Counted from the stretch's first letter, positions 24,385-33,471 are shown. The stretch: 37,806 nt of DNA from an uncultured bacterium (GCA_949283655.1 CASDTH010000029.1:1-37806), one strand, 5' to 3'. A program made the numbers and translations. Notes: generated by a model not told the origin, from the sequence alone.

Positions 24385-25248
24385 TCAACTTTCACTTTCC
24401 GGCGCTTCGGCGGCTTCCTCCTTGGCGCGGGTCTGTGTATCCTTCACAATGCGGACCTCCCTGCGATGCACGGAGATCGGGGCGGCATCCGGCTTTTTGT
24501 TGAGTCGGATTTTCAGCATGCCGGTCAGGAGGTTCGAATCCACCACCACGCCGCGCCCCTCCTTGGTATCCACCGCTGTGCCATTTCTCGGCGTGACGCG
24601 CAGCAGGTGCTCATAGGCATTCTGCTCATATTTCAAGCAGCACATCAGCCTGCCGCAGGTGCCGCTGATCTTCACTGGATTCAGCGAGATACCCTGCTCC
24701 TTCGCCATTTTAATCGAAACGGATTGAAAATCCCCCAGGAAGGTGCTGCAGCAGAAGGGCCGGCCACAGATACCTAGGCCGCCGAGCAGCTTGGATTCAT
24801 CCCGCACACCGATTTGCCGCAGCTCAATGCGTGTGCGGAAAACGCCCGCCAAATCCTTGACCAGTTCACGGAAATCCACGCGACCATCCGCTGTGAAATA
24901 AAACAGGATTTTGCTGCGGTCAAAGGTATATTCCACATCCACAAGCTTCATCTCCAGCTTGTGGGCGGCGATTTTCTGCACACAGATGCGGTAAGCTTCC
25001 TTTTCTCTGGCGTGATTCTCCTCCACTACCTTTAAATCGTCAGGTGTGGCGGCACGGATAATTATTTTCAGCGGCTTGACGATCTGGTCATCTGGCACCT
25101 CGCGGTTATCCATTGCCACTTCGCCGCATTCAATGCCGCGCGCTGTTTCCACAATCACCGGATCCCCCTTGGAGAAGGGCTTGCCATCTGGGTCAAAATA
25201 ATAAACCTTACCGGCGCCCTGAAAGCGGACGCCCACAATTTCGGCCAT
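24385..25248 (-). CDS. ricT: RicT (YaaT/PSP1-domain protein)
   Basis: In Bacillus RicT is part of the RicAFT complex, which carries iron-sulfur clusters and, with RNase Y, directs mRNA maturation; it also promotes sporulation and biofilm formation. The 287-residue protein has the PSP1 domain in its C-terminal half and two cysteine sets, CGRPFCC (161, 166, 167) and CGRLMCC (198, 203, 204), that match the cluster-binding cysteines of the family. The tail is Ala/Glu-rich and disordered. A TTG at 25257 can also open the frame, but it sits only 2 nt from GGAGG; the ATG at 25248 has the better distance. Last gene of the cluster, 48 bp after holB. Its RicA/RicF partners are not in this window. Confidence 0.93.
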   Translation of the reverse strand: MAEIVGVRFQGAGKVYYFDPDGKPFSKGDPVIVETARGIECGEVAMDNREVPDDQIVKPLKIIIRAATPDDLKVVEENHAREKEAYRICVQKIAAHKLEMKLVDVEYTFDRSKILFYFTADGRVDFRELVKDLAGVFRTRIELRQIGVRDESKLLGGLGICGRPFCCSTFLGDFQSVSIKMAKEQGISLNPVKISGTCGRLMCCLKYEQNAYEHLLRVTPRNGTAVDTKEGRGVVVDSNLLTGMLKIRLNKKPDAAPISVHRREVRIVKDTQTRAKEEAAEAPESES

Positions 25249-25296
25249 ATATCTCAAATCCTCCGTTATATACGATCGTTTCTCGCCCCGTGTGCG

Positions 25297-26178
25297 TTAT
25301 TTCCCTGCAGCACGCCGCAGCGTGCTGCACAGCCGGGTGAGAAGCAGGTTTTGGTTTGCGTTGCGCAGCAGGCTGAGGCTGAGCGCGTCGATTGCCTCCA
25401 TCACCGCCAGCAGCCGCTCCTGCGTGAGAGCGCCGGCCAGGTAGCGGGCATCCTCCTGTGATGACGCTACCCCGCAGCTGACGCGCAGCGCTTCGCGAAA
25501 GAGCAGCGCCATGCGCGCAAGGCATGCGGCGGTGAGATCCTTATCCTTTTCCAGCTTGCCCGTCAGGGCGAGCAAGGGAAACTCAGCGGGCGCCGCGACT
25601 GCGCGGGCCATCTGGGCGGAGAGCTCGTTTATCTTCTGCTCCTTTTTCCCTGTGGGAGCGGAAAGCTCCTGCCCCGAGGCCTCCAGCGGAAAAACCGCTA
25701 CGCGGGAAAGGATCGTGGGCAGCAGCTTGGTTTTGGAATCGCAGGCAAGCAGGAAAAACGCATAGGCAGGCGGCTCTTCCAGCACCTTCAGCAATGCGTT
25801 CTGCGCCTGTGCGGACATGGACTGGGCATTGAGCAAAAGGTAGATCTTACGCTCCGCCTCGTTGGGCAAAACAGCGGTATCCTCCCGGATGGCGCGCACC
25901 GTTTCAATATGAAACGAGCGGGCGGCCTCCCCACCCTCTGCCTCCCAGATATCCGGGTGGGCCTGCGCAGCAGCCTTTCGGCACGCTGCGCACTTGCCGC
26001 AGGGGCGGCCCTTTGATGCAGTGCAAACCAGTGCCTGCGCAACTAACCAGGCCAGCGCCTTACGCTCCCCGGCAGAGCCGCCCTCCAGCAAAGCCGCGTG
26101 CGGAAAGCGCCCCGCCTCCATCAGGCGGGAGAGCTGCGCACAGGTATGCGCATTTGTCGGAAAAGAGGAGAAATTCAT
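25297..26178 (-). CDS. holB: DNA polymerase III delta-prime subunit
   Basis: HolB is the stator of the clamp loader that puts the beta clamp on DNA. The 293-residue protein has the AAA+ N-terminal region with a degenerate phosphate loop GGSAGERK, as expected because delta-prime does not hydrolyse ATP, zinc ligands Cys52, Cys60, Cys63 and Cys66 in CTASKGRPCGKCAAC, and the family segments FHIETVRAIRE, NALLKVLEEPP and PTILSRVAVFPLE. Between darA and ricT, where it also sits in Bacillus. The stop is 48 bp before the ricT start. No irregularity seen. Confidence 0.94.
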   Translation of the reverse strand: MNFSSFPTNAHTCAQLSRLMEAGRFPHAALLEGGSAGERKALAWLVAQALVCTASKGRPCGKCAACRKAAAQAHPDIWEAEGGEAARSFHIETVRAIREDTAVLPNEAERKIYLLLNAQSMSAQAQNALLKVLEEPPAYAFFLLACDSKTKLLPTILSRVAVFPLEASGQELSAPTGKKEQKINELSAQMARAVAAPAEFPLLALTGKLEKDKDLTAACLARMALLFREALRVSCGVASSQEDARYLAGALTQERLLAVMEAIDALSLSLLRNANQNLLLTRLCSTLRRAAGK

Positions 26179-26196
26179 AGTGCCCTTCCTTGCGTC

Positions 26197-26520
26197 TTAC
26201 AGCTTATAAAATTGTGCCACATCCAGCACAAATACGGTTGCGCCGCCTACCGTAATCTCCACAGGGGCGCTCATCAGCGGCTCATTGATGTAGGTGGAGG
26301 CAGGCTGGACGAGCTGTGTGCGCTTGCGGCTGAAGCGGCCAATCAGATCGATCAGCTCAGCAACGCGCTCATCCTCTACGCCAATGAGAAGCGTCACGTT
26401 GCCGGCCCGCAGAAAACCGCCGGAGGTGGAGAGCTTTGTGGCGCTGAATTCAGCGCGGGTGATTTCGGACAGCACGGTGTGGCTGTCGTCATTGTTGACG
26501 ATTGCAACGACTAATTTCAT
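26197..26520 (-). CDS. darA: Cyclic-di-AMP receptor DarA (PstA/YaaQ)
   Basis: A PII-like trimeric protein that binds the second messenger c-di-AMP. The 107 residues include the family signature MKLVVAIVNNDDSHTVLSEI at the start, the STSGGFLRAGNVTLLIGVED core that forms the ligand pocket, and the C-terminal VEITVGGATVFVLDV strand. A longer frame adds MVLY, but GAAAGGA lies 9 nt before the second ATG at 26520. Its stop is 18 bp before holB. It belongs to the conserved cluster in which yaaR would usually lie next, but that gene is missing here. Confidence 0.95.
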   Translation of the reverse strand: MKLVVAIVNNDDSHTVLSEITRAEFSATKLSTSGGFLRAGNVTLLIGVEDERVAELIDLIGRFSRKRTQLVQPASTYINEPLMSAPVEITVGGATVFVLDVAQFYKL

Positions 26521-26635
26521 ATATAGAACCATCCTTTCACAAAATCAGTGGGATGCTTGCACCGGAAGATCATCACGCAGGAGAGGGCTACCTTTTAAAA
26601 ACCGAACCTCCCCTCTCATTATAATGCACCATGCG

Positions 26636-27976
26636 CTATTTTACAACTTGAATTTCCGCAATCCCAGATTGCTCCAGAAGTAATGCACATTCCGGCGTAA
26701 TGCGTTCTCCCGGCATCACAACGGGAATGGCTGGCGGGCACGGGCATGCGGTTTGGCCGGCAATCCGCCCGGCGGCCTGCTGGACGGGGAGGCGCTCCTG
26801 CGGCGCCAAAAGCGCCTGGCGCGGCGTCATCACAATGGGTGGCGGTGCGGGTATCCGGCAGGTGGGCTCAAAAGGGGCGCCCTCCGGCAGAGATTCCAGC
26901 GCCTCTTGCAGGCGAAGCATATCCTCCTGTGTGTGGATGGGAGAAAGCAGCAGGAGGAGAAACGATTCGTCTGCATACTCCACCTCGATTCCGCATTCCC
27001 GCAGGCGCTGTGCTGCCAGCTTCCCACTCAGACCTGCATGCGCCGTATTCCAGGCCAAATGCAATGGGTCGCACATCCCCTCCGGCAGAAGAAAGCCACG
27101 GCGCTTCGCCAGGCTGTTTAACCTGGATGCCCACCGGGCCGTTTCCGCCAGCGCGGCTGCACCCTCCTCCTCCAGCCAAGCACGGCACAGATCAAGGGAT
27201 AGCAGAATCGGGAAGGATGGGCTGGTGGAGCCAAACAGGGCCATCGCCCCGCGCACATGCGGAAGATAGTTCGGCTCGCCGATTTGTAGGAACGCGCCGC
27301 CGGTCAGGACGGGCAGCGTCTTATGTGCAGAATCGGCGCACATGGCCGCACCCTGCGCAAGCGGATGCAGGCTGCGGTTTAAAAACCGAAGATGCGCGCC
27401 ATGCGCGCTATCTACCAAAACGGGGACTCCATATTGGCGCGCCTGCTCGCAGACGCCGCGCAGATCGCTCATCACACCATAATAATCCGGCGAGGTGAGA
27501 TACACAGCCTTTGCATCCGGATTTTCCCGCAGGGCGGCTGCCACATCCTGCGGGGAGATCCGCCCGGCCAAGCCGGGGCCTGCATCCTGCCGGTTCCACA
27601 CCCAAACAGGGGTGAGATCCAGCAGTGCCATCGCGTGGATAGCGCTGCGGTGGATTGTGCGCCCCATAATAATCTTGCCTCCGGAGGGCGCGGCAAGGCG
27701 TAGCATTGCCTGGATGCACAGCGTGCAGCCGCCCGCAGAAAAAAACGTGCCTGCGGCGCCAAAAGCGCGCGTGGCTGCCTGTTCCGCCAGCAGAGTGGGG
27801 CCCTCCGCATCAAACAGGCTGCCAGTGCTGGGCAACTCCGTCACGTCGAACCCCAGCATCTCCCCCAGCGGAGCAAGACAGGCTGCACGCCCCTTATGCC
27901 CGGGCATGTGCATGCTGGTGCGCTCTGTGCGCCGGTGCCGCACCAGCGCCTCGTAAAGTGGTGCGTTTATCCCCAT
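26636..27976 (-). CDS. Orn/Lys/Arg decarboxylase-family PLP enzyme
   Basis: A fold-type I PLP enzyme of the lysine/arginine/ornithine decarboxylase family (YaaO/SpeA type of Gram-positives), which would make a polyamine or its precursor. In 446 residues it has HMPGHKG near 23-29, the FFSAGGCTLCIQAML loop, VLVDSAHGAH near 186-194 with the cofactor-binding Asp189, and the Schiff-base Lys219 in DSAHKTLP, plus a small C-terminal domain starting about 380. AGGAGG lies 5-6 nt before the ATG. In Bacillus the homologue yaaO also opens this gene cluster, followed by tmk, which is absent here. The amino-acid substrate cannot be read from the sequence. Confidence 0.9.
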   Translation of the reverse strand: MGINAPLYEALVRHRRTERTSMHMPGHKGRAACLAPLGEMLGFDVTELPSTGSLFDAEGPTLLAEQAATRAFGAAGTFFSAGGCTLCIQAMLRLAAPSGGKIIMGRTIHRSAIHAMALLDLTPVWVWNRQDAGPGLAGRISPQDVAAALRENPDAKAVYLTSPDYYGVMSDLRGVCEQARQYGVPVLVDSAHGAHLRFLNRSLHPLAQGAAMCADSAHKTLPVLTGGAFLQIGEPNYLPHVRGAMALFGSTSPSFPILLSLDLCRAWLEEEGAAALAETARWASRLNSLAKRRGFLLPEGMCDPLHLAWNTAHAGLSGKLAAQRLRECGIEVEYADESFLLLLLSPIHTQEDMLRLQEALESLPEGAPFEPTCRIPAPPPIVMTPRQALLAPQERLPVQQAAGRIAGQTACPCPPAIPVVMPGERITPECALLLEQSGIAEIQVVK

Positions 27977-28010
27977 AACATCCTCCTGGTAAAACCGTAT
28001 AGAAATCGCG

Positions 28011-28835
28011 TTATACGCGCTCTTCCTCCTCGCAAAGCAGGCGCAAATTCCGCTCGATCACCTTCCTGCCCCGCCAGGCGTAAGCACGGCCCTCTAACGG
28101 GCCGCCCGGCCCGGCGGCCGGCTGAAAGGTGGCAGTAAATTCCGGCAACGGCCGGGCGAGCGCGCCGGCATTCATCGGGCAGGCCGTTTGGCAGAGGTCG
28201 CAGCCCCAGACGCAGCCGGTGCCACGGATCATCGCGGCCTCCCGCTCAGTGAGCTCGCCCTTGCGCTGCGTCACCGCCGAGAGGCATTGCGCCCGATCCA
28301 ACCCGCCAGCCGTCAAGGCCCCGGCCGGGCAGGCCGAAAGGCAGCCCCCGCAGTCCAGGCATGTAAGCGGCTCGCGCAGCGGGGGCTCCAGCGCGAGCGT
28401 TGTTACCAGCTCCCCAATAAAAACCCAGGAGCCATAACGCTCATGAATCAAAAGCCCATTTCGGCCAATCCGGCCGAGGCCGGCCAGCGCCGCCGCGCGC
28501 ACCTCTGGAATGGGGGAGTTATCCGTAAAGGCCGCAAACTGCTCATCCGGGAACAAATCCTGCAATTGCGCTGCGACCCGGTTCAAATACTGCGGCACGA
28601 TTTCATGATAATCCCCCACGCAGGCATAGCGGGAAAGGTTGCCCCCGGTGTAGGCTTCCGCTTCCATCGAATAAGGGAAGAGGGCAACGATCACGCTTTT
28701 GGCCCCCTGGGGCAGCCTTTTTTCTGCGCGGCAATGCAGCAAAAATGGGCGCAGGGGAGCAAAGCTACAAGCCCCGACGGCTGGTATCCCAGCCTGTGTA
28801 AAAATTTGCTTTATTTTTAAAAAAGTATCCACCAT
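28011..28835 (-). CDS. QueG-like 4Fe-4S double cluster protein
   Basis: Related to epoxyqueuosine reductase, the last enzyme of queuosine tRNA modification, which uses cobalamin and two [4Fe-4S] clusters. The 274-residue version contains the conserved TDNSPIPEVRAAA segment with Asp105 and Glu111, and two ferredoxin-type cysteine sets, CLDCGGCLSACP (159, 162, 165, 169) and CVWGCDLCQTACP (208, 212, 215, 219). It lacks the C-terminal HEAT extension of the long form. Start set at the ATG at 28835, where GGGAGGAG lies 7 nt upstream; a longer frame begins before that site. The gene reads into the decarboxylase gene 34 bp later, probably one transcript. True QueG activity is likely but not certain, because related short paralogues exist. 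Confidence 0.82.
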   Translation of the reverse strand: MVDTFLKIKQIFTQAGIPAVGACSFAPLRPFLLHCRAEKRLPQGAKSVIVALFPYSMEAEAYTGGNLSRYACVGDYHEIVPQYLNRVAAQLQDLFPDEQFAAFTDNSPIPEVRAAALAGLGRIGRNGLLIHERYGSWVFIGELVTTLALEPPLREPLTCLDCGGCLSACPAGALTAGGLDRAQCLSAVTQRKGELTEREAAMIRGTGCVWGCDLCQTACPMNAGALARPLPEFTATFQPAAGPGGPLEGRAYAWRGRKVIERNLRLLCEEEERV

Positions 28836-28933
28836 AAAGGCTCCTCCCGCTGGAACGAACAAAAAAAGAAACAGCCCCTAAAGCACCAGAGCTTTCCTGC
28901 AGGCGCACCAGCTACGCTTTCATGCGGCGCCGT

Positions 28934-29857
28934 TTAAACGGTTGCAGACAGGGCGATCATAGCCGGCATCGTCAGCACAGAGAGCAGCGTAATCACCGCG
29001 ACTGTTTTAGAGGCAAAGCCGGTATCCCGGCCATATTTCGCAGCGAACATGACGGTGTTGTTGGCAGTAGGGGCGCTTGCCGAGATGATGCAGGCGGTCA
29101 GCAACGTCCCCGTAATGCCGCACAGGCGAAAAATCAGCAGCATAAGGGCCGGGAGCAGCAGCAGCTTTAAAAGGGCGGCAAGATAAATCTTTTTTTCGAG
29201 AAACATGGTTTTGAGATCGGTGTTTGCGAGATAGGTGCCAAACATAATCATTGCCATTGGCGTATTTAACCCGGCGATCATGGCCACAGGGCTTGCAAGC
29301 ACGTTTGGCAGATCAATCTCCAGCAGATAAAGAGGAAGGCCGATGGCCACAGAGATCGTGCCGGGGTTCAGAAGCAGCTTTTTCCAGTTAAATTCTCGCC
29401 CACCCGACATGAGCGCGACGCCATGTGTAAAACAGACCACATTAAAGGGAATCAGGCAGGCGGAGCAATAAAAAACGCCTGGCGCCCCAAGCAGCGCCTG
29501 CGCCATCGGCAGCGCCATGTAGCCCACGTTGCCGTAGATACTGGCAAATTTGCAAATCGCGTTTTTGCCTTCACCCCCACGAAAAAGAGGGAGCGAAAGA
29601 AGGATCGCCACCCCATGCAGCGCAAAGCCGCACAAAGCGGACACAAAAAGCCCGATGACATTCTCCTGCGTGAGCTCCATGGAAAGAAAGGCCTGTGTGA
29701 TAACCGCAGGCGTAACAATGTAAAAGAGCAGATCGTTGGTCATACGGGCCGCCTTCTCCCGATAGAGCCCGGTTTTATCGGCCAAAAAGCCCACTGCGAT
29801 CATGAGATACAGGATGAGCACCTGCTCTGCAGCAGTAGCCATATTCGCTAAAAACAA
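28934..29857 (-). CDS. AEC-family membrane transporter
   Basis: A member of the auxin-efflux-carrier (AEC) family, which in bacteria exports or imports small organic acids such as malate. The 307-residue protein has about ten membrane helices with the two inverted halves of the family; the loop motifs FASIYGNVGYMALPMAQALLG and NTPMAMIMFGTYLA in the first and second half are typical, as is the C-terminal SASAPTANNTVMFAAKYG. A TTG at 29857 follows GGGGGA by 4-5 nt and is the best start; the ATG at 29842 is the fallback. Substrate unknown. It lies between a terminator and the QueG-like gene and may be co-transcribed with the latter. Confidence 0.86.
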   Translation of the reverse strand: MFLANMATAAEQVLILYLMIAVGFLADKTGLYREKAARMTNDLLFYIVTPAVITQAFLSMELTQENVIGLFVSALCGFALHGVAILLSLPLFRGGEGKNAICKFASIYGNVGYMALPMAQALLGAPGVFYCSACLIPFNVVCFTHGVALMSGGREFNWKKLLLNPGTISVAIGLPLYLLEIDLPNVLASPVAMIAGLNTPMAMIMFGTYLANTDLKTMFLEKKIYLAALLKLLLLPALMLLIFRLCGITGTLLTACIISASAPTANNTVMFAAKYGRDTGFASKTVAVITLLSVLTMPAMIALSATV

Positions 29858-29890
29858 AGAAATCCCCCGTTCCGTTTGGCGATCCAGGCG

Positions 29891-29919
29891 AAAAAACAAG
29901 GGCGGGCATACGCCCGCCC
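29891..29919 (-). terminator. Terminator after the citrate synthase operon
   Basis: On the minus strand GGGCGGGC and GCCCGCCC (29919-29912 and 29907-29900) form a perfect 8-bp stem, followed by TTGTTTTTT, 15 bp past the stop of the membrane protein gene. Confidence 0.9.
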
Positions 29920-29933
29920 CCAAGTTTCCGTCA

Positions 29934-30842
29934 TTATGCACTCTGCTGCTCCACCTTCCGGCGAGGGGCAAAGGCGTATTGTGTGAGAACAAAAAGGATA
30001 AAAATCGAAGCCATCAGGTCACAAAATGCAAAGGGAGACTGCTCTGTCAGCAGCCCGGAGCGGCCGATGACAATCAGCACCAATCGCGGCACAGAGCAAA
30101 TAAACCCAAACAGCGCCGCCGGCAACCCAAAGCCGAACAGGCTCCAATGCACGCCGCGGCTATCCACCCGGGAACAAACGCGGGCAAAATTCAGGAAGAA
30201 TAGAAGCATCGCGGCCAGCATAAACAGCTCCAGCAACAGCTCAGATACATTTTTAAAATTGATTGTACGGGAAAAGCGGAAAATCATCCGCGCCATCACC
30301 CAGCAAAGCGGCGCGACCGCCAAAATTTTAAATTGGGAATAATCCAACTTACCTGTGAGATAGTGATACCCGAAGAAGAGGAAATAGACGCACCCGATCA
30401 CCGCGAAAAGAAGCTCAAACAGCAACGCGAAGCCGCCTGTTTTGATCAGATAAACAAAGAGGTTAGTGGTTTGCTGATAGAGAAGCGTGCTGCGCGTTGC
30501 CAAAAGATCCAGCAAAGCTTCGGTTTGCGTGATAGCGTCGGTCACCAGAGAGACGGCAAACAAGAGAGAGGCCACGCCCAGCCCAATATTTTTCCGCTTC
30601 CAAAGCCGGCCGGGCATCTGCCCACTGAGGTAGGATAGAAGTATAAGCGCGGCCGTCAACACCGCAAGCAGGATATACAGCGCCGGGATCGTCGCGTTGC
30701 TGGAGGCATAAAAGCCGCTTTTCGGCTCAATCAGACGCATGAGCTGATAGGTGCGCAGTGGCAGAGCGACCACCAGCCCTGCTGCGAACACGCACAAAAT
30801 AAGCATGGGAGAAATAGCGCTGACTTTTCCTTTTAATTGCAT
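29934..30842 (-). CDS. Polytopic membrane protein, function unknown
   Basis: A 302-residue membrane protein with about seven hydrophobic helices (about 10-30, 52-72, 84-104, 132-158, 172-190, 200-222, 245-262 and possibly 275-292). No motif I recognise. AGGAGTGA lies 4-5 nt before the ATG at 30842. The gene starts 32 bp after the citrate synthase stop and ends in the terminator at 29891-29919, so the two form one operon. Charged turns (RLWKRKN, RSGLLTEQSP) separate the helices. It may be unrelated to citrate synthase in function; the pairing is the only clue. Confidence 0.7.
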   Translation of the reverse strand: MQLKGKVSAISPMLILCVFAAGLVVALPLRTYQLMRLIEPKSGFYASSNATIPALYILLAVLTAALILLSYLSGQMPGRLWKRKNIGLGVASLLFAVSLVTDAITQTEALLDLLATRSTLLYQQTTNLFVYLIKTGGFALLFELLFAVIGCVYFLFFGYHYLTGKLDYSQFKILAVAPLCWVMARMIFRFSRTINFKNVSELLLELFMLAAMLLFFLNFARVCSRVDSRGVHWSLFGFGLPAALFGFICSVPRLVLIVIGRSGLLTEQSPFAFCDLMASIFILFVLTQYAFAPRRKVEQQSA

Positions 30843-30874
30843 CGATTATCACTCCTGCGAATTGATCGGTAGCG

Positions 30875-32302
30875 TCAAATGCGCTCCTCGGACGGGACGT
30901 AGACAGACGGCCGGGGCTGCGCCTCCGTGCGCTGCGCAATCGGAACGTAGACGCCGGGGAGAGAAACGCTTTTGTAGGCCGGGCGAATGATCCGGCCGCC
31001 GCTGATGAGCTCCTCCAGGCGGTGCGCCGACCAGCCGGCCACCCGGGCGACGGCAAATAACGGCGTAAACAGATCCACTGGGATGCCGAGCATCCGGTAA
31101 ACCAGGCCGGAATAAAGGTCAACATTAGCGCAAACCCGCTTTTTATCGCCCTTTTCGCGGGCAAAAATTTCGGGGGTCAGCCGCTCCACCAGCTCAATGG
31201 AATGGAACTTTGCTTCAAACTCTGTGCCTGCGGCAAATTTGCGCGCCTGCTCCTTGAGCATAACGGCGCGCGGGTCAGAGAGGGTGTAAACCGCATGGCC
31301 CATGCCGTAGATCAGCCCGCTGTGATCGCCAGCCTCCTTGCGGATGATGCGCGTGAGGAAATCGGCCACCTGCCCCTCGTCCGTAATATCGGCCACCTCC
31401 CGCTCCATGCAATCCAGCATCTCCGTTACCTTGATATTGGCGCCGCCGTGCCGGGGGCCCTTGAGGGAGCCGATCCCGGCGGAAATAGCGGAGTAGGTAT
31501 CCGTCCCGCTCGAGGTGAGCACACGGGTGGAGAACGTGGAGTTGTTTCCGCCTCCGTGCTCTGCGTGCAGCATCAGGCAGAGATCCAGCAGCTTGGCCTC
31601 CTCGTCAGTAAACTGCCGGTCAGAGCGGATAGAGTGTAGGATAAACTGGGCGGTGGAATGCTCCTTCCGAATCGGATGAAGATACATGCTCTTGTGGTAG
31701 TAGTGCCTGCGCTTGACCTGATAGGCATAGGTCATGATAGTGGGCAACTGCGCAATCAATTGGATGGATTGCCGCAGCACATTCTCAATCGACGTATCAT
31801 CCGGCTGCTCGTCATAAGAATAAAGTGCAAGCACCGAGCGGGCTAGCTTATTCATAATATCCGGCGAGGGCGCTTTCATAATCATATCTTCAATGAAATC
31901 CTCGGGCAGCTCGCGGCACTGCGCCAACGCCTGCGTAAAAGCGGAAAGCTGCGCCTGCGTGGGCAGCGTGCCAAACAGCAGCAGCCATGCGACCTCCTCA
32001 TAGCCGAAGCGGCCTTCCGCCTCACAGCCATGAACAAGGTCGAGCAGGTCAATCCCACGGTAGATCAGCCTGCCGGGAACGGGCACGCGCTCGCCATCGC
32101 TGACATAATAGCCCTGCACATTACAAATGCGGGTCAGCCCCGCCATAACGCCTGTGCCATCCGGGTTGCGCAGGCCGCGCTTGACAGAATAGCGCTCAAA
32201 GTCGGCAGGGTTGATGGAGTTATTTTTACCCAGCTCCTTGCATAAGCTGGAGAGAGAATCGTTGGAAAGGGGGGAAATATAATTTGCCACAGGCATCACC
32301 AT
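30875..32302 (-). CDS. gltA: Citrate synthase
   Basis: Joins acetyl-CoA and oxaloacetate to citrate, providing the route to 2-oxoglutarate and glutamate in an organism with an incomplete TCA cycle. The 475-residue protein carries the catalytic set: His249 in MLHAEHGGGNNST, His336 in GMGHAVYTLSDPRA and Asp395 in ANVDLYSGL, plus the oxaloacetate-binding GPRHGGANI. The N-terminal about 45 residues precede the usual start of the fold, with a RYSVKRGLRN loop. Starts at 32302 from a consensus promoter; the ribosome site is weak (GAAAG). A possible alternative is a 2-methylcitrate synthase, but no propionate genes are near. Confidence 0.93.
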   Translation of the reverse strand: MVMPVANYISPLSNDSLSSLCKELGKNNSINPADFERYSVKRGLRNPDGTGVMAGLTRICNVQGYYVSDGERVPVPGRLIYRGIDLLDLVHGCEAEGRFGYEEVAWLLLFGTLPTQAQLSAFTQALAQCRELPEDFIEDMIMKAPSPDIMNKLARSVLALYSYDEQPDDTSIENVLRQSIQLIAQLPTIMTYAYQVKRRHYYHKSMYLHPIRKEHSTAQFILHSIRSDRQFTDEEAKLLDLCLMLHAEHGGGNNSTFSTRVLTSSGTDTYSAISAGIGSLKGPRHGGANIKVTEMLDCMEREVADITDEGQVADFLTRIIRKEAGDHSGLIYGMGHAVYTLSDPRAVMLKEQARKFAAGTEFEAKFHSIELVERLTPEIFAREKGDKKRVCANVDLYSGLVYRMLGIPVDLFTPLFAVARVAGWSAHRLEELISGGRIIRPAYKSVSLPGVYVPIAQRTEAQPRPSVYVPSEERI

Positions 32303-32324
32303 TCTAATTCATATCTTTCATAAT

Positions 32325-32353
32325 ATTGTATAACGCCGGTCAAATAAAGTCAA
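32325..32353 (-). promoter_or_regulatory. Promoter of the citrate synthase operon
   Basis: On the minus strand TTGACT (32353-32348) and TACAAT (32330-32325) are 17 bp apart, giving a short leader before the start codon at 32302. Confidence 0.85.
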
Positions 32354-32462
32354 GGTTTTCGGCCGGAAGGCGACGCCCGCCGCAGCCTACTAGACAAGCG
32401 GACGGGCCCCGCCAAGAGCCGGGGCGAACCACCTCAGAAATGAAAAAAGGGAGGATGAAACA

Positions 32463-33455
32463 ATGCGCAGATATGGCGTTTTGTGTGCCGTGTTGCTTCT
32501 GATCATGGTGATCACACCGTTGCTCGCTATGGGGGAAGCCCCCGCTGGAGGGGCAAGCGCTCCAAAGGCACAGAGCAGCAGCCAGGCCGCCGCCTCCGGC
32601 AACACGGAGGGAACCATGAAGGTGCTGCGCGCTTCTAGCAACCGGGTAGAGACGATGAGTGACCTTGATTATGTCATCGGCGCGGTCAGCGCGGAAATGC
32701 CAGCGACCTATCATGTGGAAGCGCTGAAAGCGCAGGCTGCAGCCTGCTACACCTTTGCGGTGCGAAGCCGGCAGGAGCAGCTGCGGCAGCCGGATGAAGC
32801 ACTTGCCGGCGCCTACCTCAATGACGACAGCTCGCAGCACCAGGGCTTTATCAGCAAGGAGGAATGCCGGGAAAAATGGGGCGATAAGTTTGACGCCTAT
32901 TATCAAAAAATCAGCGAGGCCTGCGAGGAGGTTGCAGGCAAAACGATCGTGTACGAGGGCGAGCCGATTATCGCGGCCTTCCACGCCATTTGCAGCGGGC
33001 AGACAGAGAGCGCGCAAACCGTTTGGGGCAAGGAGATTCCGTACCTGCAATCCGTCCAGAGCCCTGGCGACAAGCTCTCCCCCGATTACAGCTCGACGCT
33101 GGCCCTAACGCAGGAGCAGTTCCGCACCATGGCGGAAAAGCTGGAGGGCGTAACCTTGGGGGATGACCCTGCAGAATGGTTTCACGATCTGGAAGCATCT
33201 GAGGCGGGCACGGTAACCTCCATTGCCATCGGCGGCCAAAAGGTAACAGGGCAACAGGTGCGGACAGCGTTCAGCCTGCGCAGCGCCTGCTTTACGCTGG
33301 AGCAAAAAAATGACCGGTTTATCTTCCACGTCAACGGCTATGGCCATTGCGTGGGGATGAGCCAGTACGGTGCGGATTATATGGCGCGTCAGGGAAGCAG
33401 TTGGGAGGAAATTATCAAGCACTATTACTCTGGTGTGGAAATCGCGGAGCAATAA
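32463..33455 (+). CDS. spoIID: Stage II sporulation protein D (SpoIID)
   Basis: SpoIID is the lytic transglycosylase of the DMP machine that drives engulfment of the forespore. The 330-residue protein has an N-terminal membrane anchor (about 5-23), a Ser/Ala/Gln-rich linker, then the SpoIID/LytB domain with the catalytic Glu78 in IGAVSAEMPATYHVEALKAQA, the CSGQTESAQTVWG segment and the C-terminal GYGHCVGMSQYGADYMA signature. GGGAGG lies 9 nt before the ATG. Transcribed alone, divergently from citrate synthase; SpoIIP and SpoIIM are not in the window. Supports a sporulating lineage. Confidence 0.94.
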   Translation: MRRYGVLCAVLLLIMVITPLLAMGEAPAGGASAPKAQSSSQAAASGNTEGTMKVLRASSNRVETMSDLDYVIGAVSAEMPATYHVEALKAQAAACYTFAVRSRQEQLRQPDEALAGAYLNDDSSQHQGFISKEECREKWGDKFDAYYQKISEACEEVAGKTIVYEGEPIIAAFHAICSGQTESAQTVWGKEIPYLQSVQSPGDKLSPDYSSTLALTQEQFRTMAEKLEGVTLGDDPAEWFHDLEASEAGTVTSIAIGGQKVTGQQVRTAFSLRSACFTLEQKNDRFIFHVNGYGHCVGMSQYGADYMARQGSSWEEIIKHYYSGVEIAEQ

Positions 33456-33471
33456 CCCCCCCCCCAAAGCG

